A stretch of DNA of 64,000 nt, from contig NZ_FNGS01000002.1 of assembly GCF_900103285.1 (NCBI RefSeq), positions 474,064-538,063 on the forward strand. Direction: 5' to 3'. The notes under the pieces are model-generated. The model saw nothing but the letters and a program-made list of their open reading frames with translations. It did not search any database and was not told where the DNA came from. Origin of the DNA: Siphonobacter aquaeclarae (GTDB lineage Bacteria > Bacteroidota > Bacteroidia > Cytophagales > Spirosomataceae). Both the position numbers and the translations under genes were made by a program. Below, piece after piece: positions 61,357-64,000 of this stretch (the first letter of the stretch is position 1; each line of letters opens with the position of its first letter).

Positions 61357-62271
61357 ATGCAACGCTTCCTGTTTGGGTTTCTCCTGATCAGTCAGGGGCT
61401 CTTCGCCCAGGTACCTCAGCGAATTCCGTATCAGGGTATTGCCCGCAATGCTGCCGGGCAGCCCCTCGCCAATACAACGATTGCGATCCGCCTTCACGTC
61501 CGCGACGCCATTTCCGGTGGAAATACCCTCTATACAGAAACGAAAAGCGTCGGGACAACCGCGTCCGGTCTCTACTCCCTGGTTATTCATGACGGTACGG
61601 GAATGGTCACGGGCGACTGGAACGCCATCAACTGGGCAACCGGCGCCCGCTTTCTCAAAACCGAAATCGACCCGGCCAATGGCAATTCCTTCCTTGATTT
61701 CGGGACTGTTGAACTGCAAAGCGTACCCTACGCGTTCGTCGCCGATCAGGTCGTGAATCAGCGACTTGGCGGCCTGAAAGATGTCTCGGCTCCCGCTCCC
61801 GCTGTCGGTGATATCCTGCAATGGAACGGTACTGCCTGGACAAATGCGGCGAAAACGGCTTCCGGCGTCACCGCCGCGGGGTTCAGCGGTCACATACAGT
61901 CGATAGCCGGAAACAATTCGGTGTATGTATTTGCCGGACCCGCGGCTACGGTAACTGTTTCCGGCCCTAATCAGGTATTGGTCGGATCGGCAGAAGCGGT
62001 ACTTGGTTTTCAGGCAGGTGCGTCTCCAGGCGCGGTGCGAATCGGAATCTGCTATCAGCGGATTGATATTCCCAACCAACCGGTAACCAATTTCGTCGGC
62101 CCTGATTACACGACGCATCGTGTTGTCAGTGAACGCCGGACCTACCCGGCCTCCGGCCACGTAACCGGCCTTCCCGCCGGGATGTATAAAATCGGGGTCG
62201 GTGTTCTCAATTCGACAAGCGCGATACTGGCTGATGTCGATTTTGTAAACGGCTATGTTCTCGTCCTTTAA
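61357..62271 (+). CDS. Secreted protein, second tandem duplicate
   Basis: 304 residues with signal peptide (MQRFLFGFLLISQGLFAQ). It is a clear paralogue of the preceding gene over the whole length. A 47-base DNA stretch (60508-60554 and 61429-61475) differs at one base, so the duplication is recent or homogenised locally. The central linker (about 165-190) differs most. Gap to the previous gene is 18 bases, to the next 12. Confidence 0.82.
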   Translation: MQRFLFGFLLISQGLFAQVPQRIPYQGIARNAAGQPLANTTIAIRLHVRDAISGGNTLYTETKSVGTTASGLYSLVIHDGTGMVTGDWNAINWATGARFLKTEIDPANGNSFLDFGTVELQSVPYAFVADQVVNQRLGGLKDVSAPAPAVGDILQWNGTAWTNAAKTASGVTAAGFSGHIQSIAGNNSVYVFAGPAATVTVSGPNQVLVGSAEAVLGFQAGASPGAVRIGICYQRIDIPNQPVTNFVGPDYTTHRVVSERRTYPASGHVTGLPAGMYKIGVGVLNSTSAILADVDFVNGYVLVL

Positions 62272-62283
62272 TCCATCCAACCC

Positions 62284-63009
62284 ATGTTTCGGTATTTTCT
62301 GTTTTTCTTCGTGATCAGCAGCCGGATTTTTGCCCAGCAGGGGCCGGTCTCCGCCGCAGCGGGCACCCAGGCCGGCGGGTATCTGATCGAGTTTTCAGTG
62401 GGCGACGTCTTCGCGTCGACGGTGCAGAACGGGTCTTTCTCGAACACCGGCGGTATTCTTCAGCCTGAGGCTGTATCGGGTCCGTTGCCCGTCCGGTTAC
62501 TATCGTTTTCCGTTTCGGCAGAAGGCTCCTCGGCTGTCCTTCTGCGCTGGCATACCGCCGAAGAAATCAATACGTCACATTTTGATGTCGAGCAGAGCGT
62601 GACCGGTCGTGCCTGGCGCGTTGCAGGCCGTGTCTATCCGACCGGCGGCCCGGCAAGGGGCGCTTCTTACGCATTCACGGATTTCGATCCGGCCGACGGT
62701 GTCAGTTATTACCGTCTGCGCATAGCCGACAATGACAATACCGCATCGTATAGCTCTATCCGTAGCATTGTAACCGACCGCCCCTCCGCGTGGGTGATGT
62801 ATCCCAATCCGGCCGCGCACTATGTCCGCTTCGGTAAGCTGGCGGCGGTCCGGGCGATTTCGGTCCGGGATATGCAGGGACAGCTTCGTTACCGGTCGGC
62901 TCAGACAGGTGAAGTGGACGTTCATACCTGGCCCGCCGGACTTTATGCAGTGATCGTCGAGCACACCAACGGCTCGGTGGAAACCCGGAAACTGATGGTT
63001 GTCCGCTGA
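62284..63009 (+). CDS. Small T9SS cargo protein
   Basis: 241 residues with signal peptide (MFRYFLFFFVISSRIFAQ). The N-terminal part (GGYLIEFSVGDVFASTVQNG) is a short beta region. The VLLRWHTAEEINTSHFDVEQ unit and the C-terminal sorting domain (WVMYPNPAAHYVRFGKLAAV, TWPAGLYAVIVEH, RKLMVVR) mark export by type IX secretion. Probably co-transcribed with the duplicated pair upstream. Confidence 0.87.
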   Translation: MFRYFLFFFVISSRIFAQQGPVSAAAGTQAGGYLIEFSVGDVFASTVQNGSFSNTGGILQPEAVSGPLPVRLLSFSVSAEGSSAVLLRWHTAEEINTSHFDVEQSVTGRAWRVAGRVYPTGGPARGASYAFTDFDPADGVSYYRLRIADNDNTASYSSIRSIVTDRPSAWVMYPNPAAHYVRFGKLAAVRAISVRDMQGQLRYRSAQTGEVDVHTWPAGLYAVIVEHTNGSVETRKLMVVR

Positions 63010-63045
63010 CAGACATTTTACCATCTTTGTTTTTTCCCCATCCGC

Positions 63046-64000
63046 ATGGTCAAACGGTTGTTGCTGCTTCTGACAGGAATACTGGGTCTGATACATTCGA
63101 TTCAGGCGCGCATTCCCGAACCCCAGTTCAAACACCTGACACAGAAGCAGGGCCTCCCCGACATGAACATCCGGAGTTTTGCTCAGGACCAGTACGGATT
63201 TGTGTGGATCGGGACGTACAATGGACTTTGCCGGTTCGACGGCCGGAAAATTCGTTCCTATTTTCACAACCGGAACGATCCCTTTTCGCTGCCCGGCAAC
63301 TACATCACCTCTCTTCATGCCGGTAACTCCGGGCGGCTGTGGATTGGCTGCGAGGAAACGCTGTGTCTTTTCGAGGAAAGGACGCAGCGTTTTCTCTCCT
63401 TCCGGCTCCCGGGCGGCGGGAAAATTTACGGCATTACCGAAGGCCCGGAAGGGATTCTCTGGCTGGCAACCGGCGGCGGGCTGGTTTCATTCCACCTCCG
63501 CGAACGCCGGTTTACCGTTCAGCCGCCGGTCGCCCAAAACCCGCTTGCCCGTCCGGTTGTCCAGATGGCGGCTGCCCCCGAAGGAACGCTGTACCTGGTC
63601 ACACCCGACGGAATTGTGCTGTACAACATCATCACCCGCCGTATCAGGCTGTTCCGCCGGGAGTACCTTGCCGGAAACGATGACGACGAGGTACTGGCAA
63701 TTGCACCCGACCGCGAAGGTAACCTCTGGTACGCTGCCGGAGACCAGGCATCCTTCATCGGAAAACTGGACCCGGTATCCGGAAAAATCCTTGAAAAACT
63801 GCCGCTGTACCGCTTTTTTGACACCCGTACAGACCATATCCGAAGCCTGCTCACCGACCGGCGGGGCCGTCTCTGGATCGCCGCCAACGTCGGAGGCCTG
63901 CTTTTCTATGATCCTCCCCGGCAGGAATACCGGCAGTTTACGCATGACCCTCTTGTGGAAGGCAGCCTGAGCGGAGCCGGTTCGGCCAGGCTCTTCGCCG
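63046..64000 (+). CDS. Beta-propeller sensor of a hybrid two-component system (partial, C-terminus off the right edge)
   Basis: The visible 318 residues start with a signal peptide (MVKRLLLLLTGILGLIHSIQ). They continue with Reg_prop repeats: GLPDMNIRSFAQDQYGFVWI, GTYNGLCRFDG, SLHAGNSGRLWIGCEETLCL, ITEGPEGILWLATGGGLVSF, LAIAPDREGNLWYAAGD, LLTDRRGRLWIAANVGGLLF. These build the periplasmic propellers of large Bacteroidota hybrid sensors. Kinase and DNA-binding domains should lie beyond the window. A TTG...CATCTTTG pair about 20-47 bases upstream may be the promoter. Confidence 0.85.
   Translation, partial: MVKRLLLLLTGILGLIHSIQARIPEPQFKHLTQKQGLPDMNIRSFAQDQYGFVWIGTYNGLCRFDGRKIRSYFHNRNDPFSLPGNYITSLHAGNSGRLWIGCEETLCLFEERTQRFLSFRLPGGGKIYGITEGPEGILWLATGGGLVSFHLRERRFTVQPPVAQNPLARPVVQMAAAPEGTLYLVTPDGIVLYNIITRRIRLFRREYLAGNDDDEVLAIAPDREGNLWYAAGDQASFIGKLDPVSGKILEKLPLYRFFDTRTDHIRSLLTDRRGRLWIAANVGGLLFYDPPRQEYRQFTHDPLVEGSLSGAGSARLFA

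Overview
The window comes from a Bacteroidota chromosome, most likely a member of the Cytophagia. Direct signs are a SusC/SusD pair, two type IX secretion cargo proteins with C-terminal sorting domains, a hybrid two-component regulator, STN-type TonB receptors with a DUF4249 lipoprotein, and several TAnnTTTG-like -7 boxes. G+C is moderately high, which makes many long antisense open frames. No rRNA, tRNA, transposase, integrase or CRISPR array was seen.

Left part (1-24 kb) is mostly housekeeping. In order it holds a partial periplasmic prolyl isomerase; an aguA operon; DUF3500 and a small protein resembling DNA polymerase III psi; a coiled-coil membrane protein; a UDP-glucose to UDP-xylose pair (ugd, uxs); an acyl-CoA dehydrogenase; a PolX with a decayed polymerase site; aguB; a DMT transporter; a flippase and OsmC; lipA; lycopene cyclase; metK with a structured leader; DUF2339; and signal peptidase I. 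aguA and aguB, about 9 kb apart, give the agmatine to putrescine route.

Middle part (24-48 kb) holds secreted and lipoprotein genes, raiA, nadE, a phosphodiesterase, a TetR repressor with its SDR target and clear operators, a penicillin-acylase-like hydrolase, and a four-gene TonB-receptor operon of unknown substrate. It continues with small stress and membrane genes and a menaquinone-type methyltransferase.

Right part (48.3-60.1 kb) is a fructan utilisation locus on the minus strand. A hybrid sensor faces a sugar MFS, a fructokinase, SusC, SusD and a GH32 fructanase. Long direct repeats with 20 bp period sit between the sensor and the structural genes and look like the regulator binding site. 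The window ends with a tandem-duplicated secreted protein pair, a T9SS cargo and the start of a beta-propeller sensor.

The most unusual feature is a set of intergenic elements built from 7 bp units in opposed orientation (9.8 kb, 13.6 kb, 49.9 kb). One is a 158 bp, nearly perfect inverted repeat that reaches into the last codons of two convergent genes.
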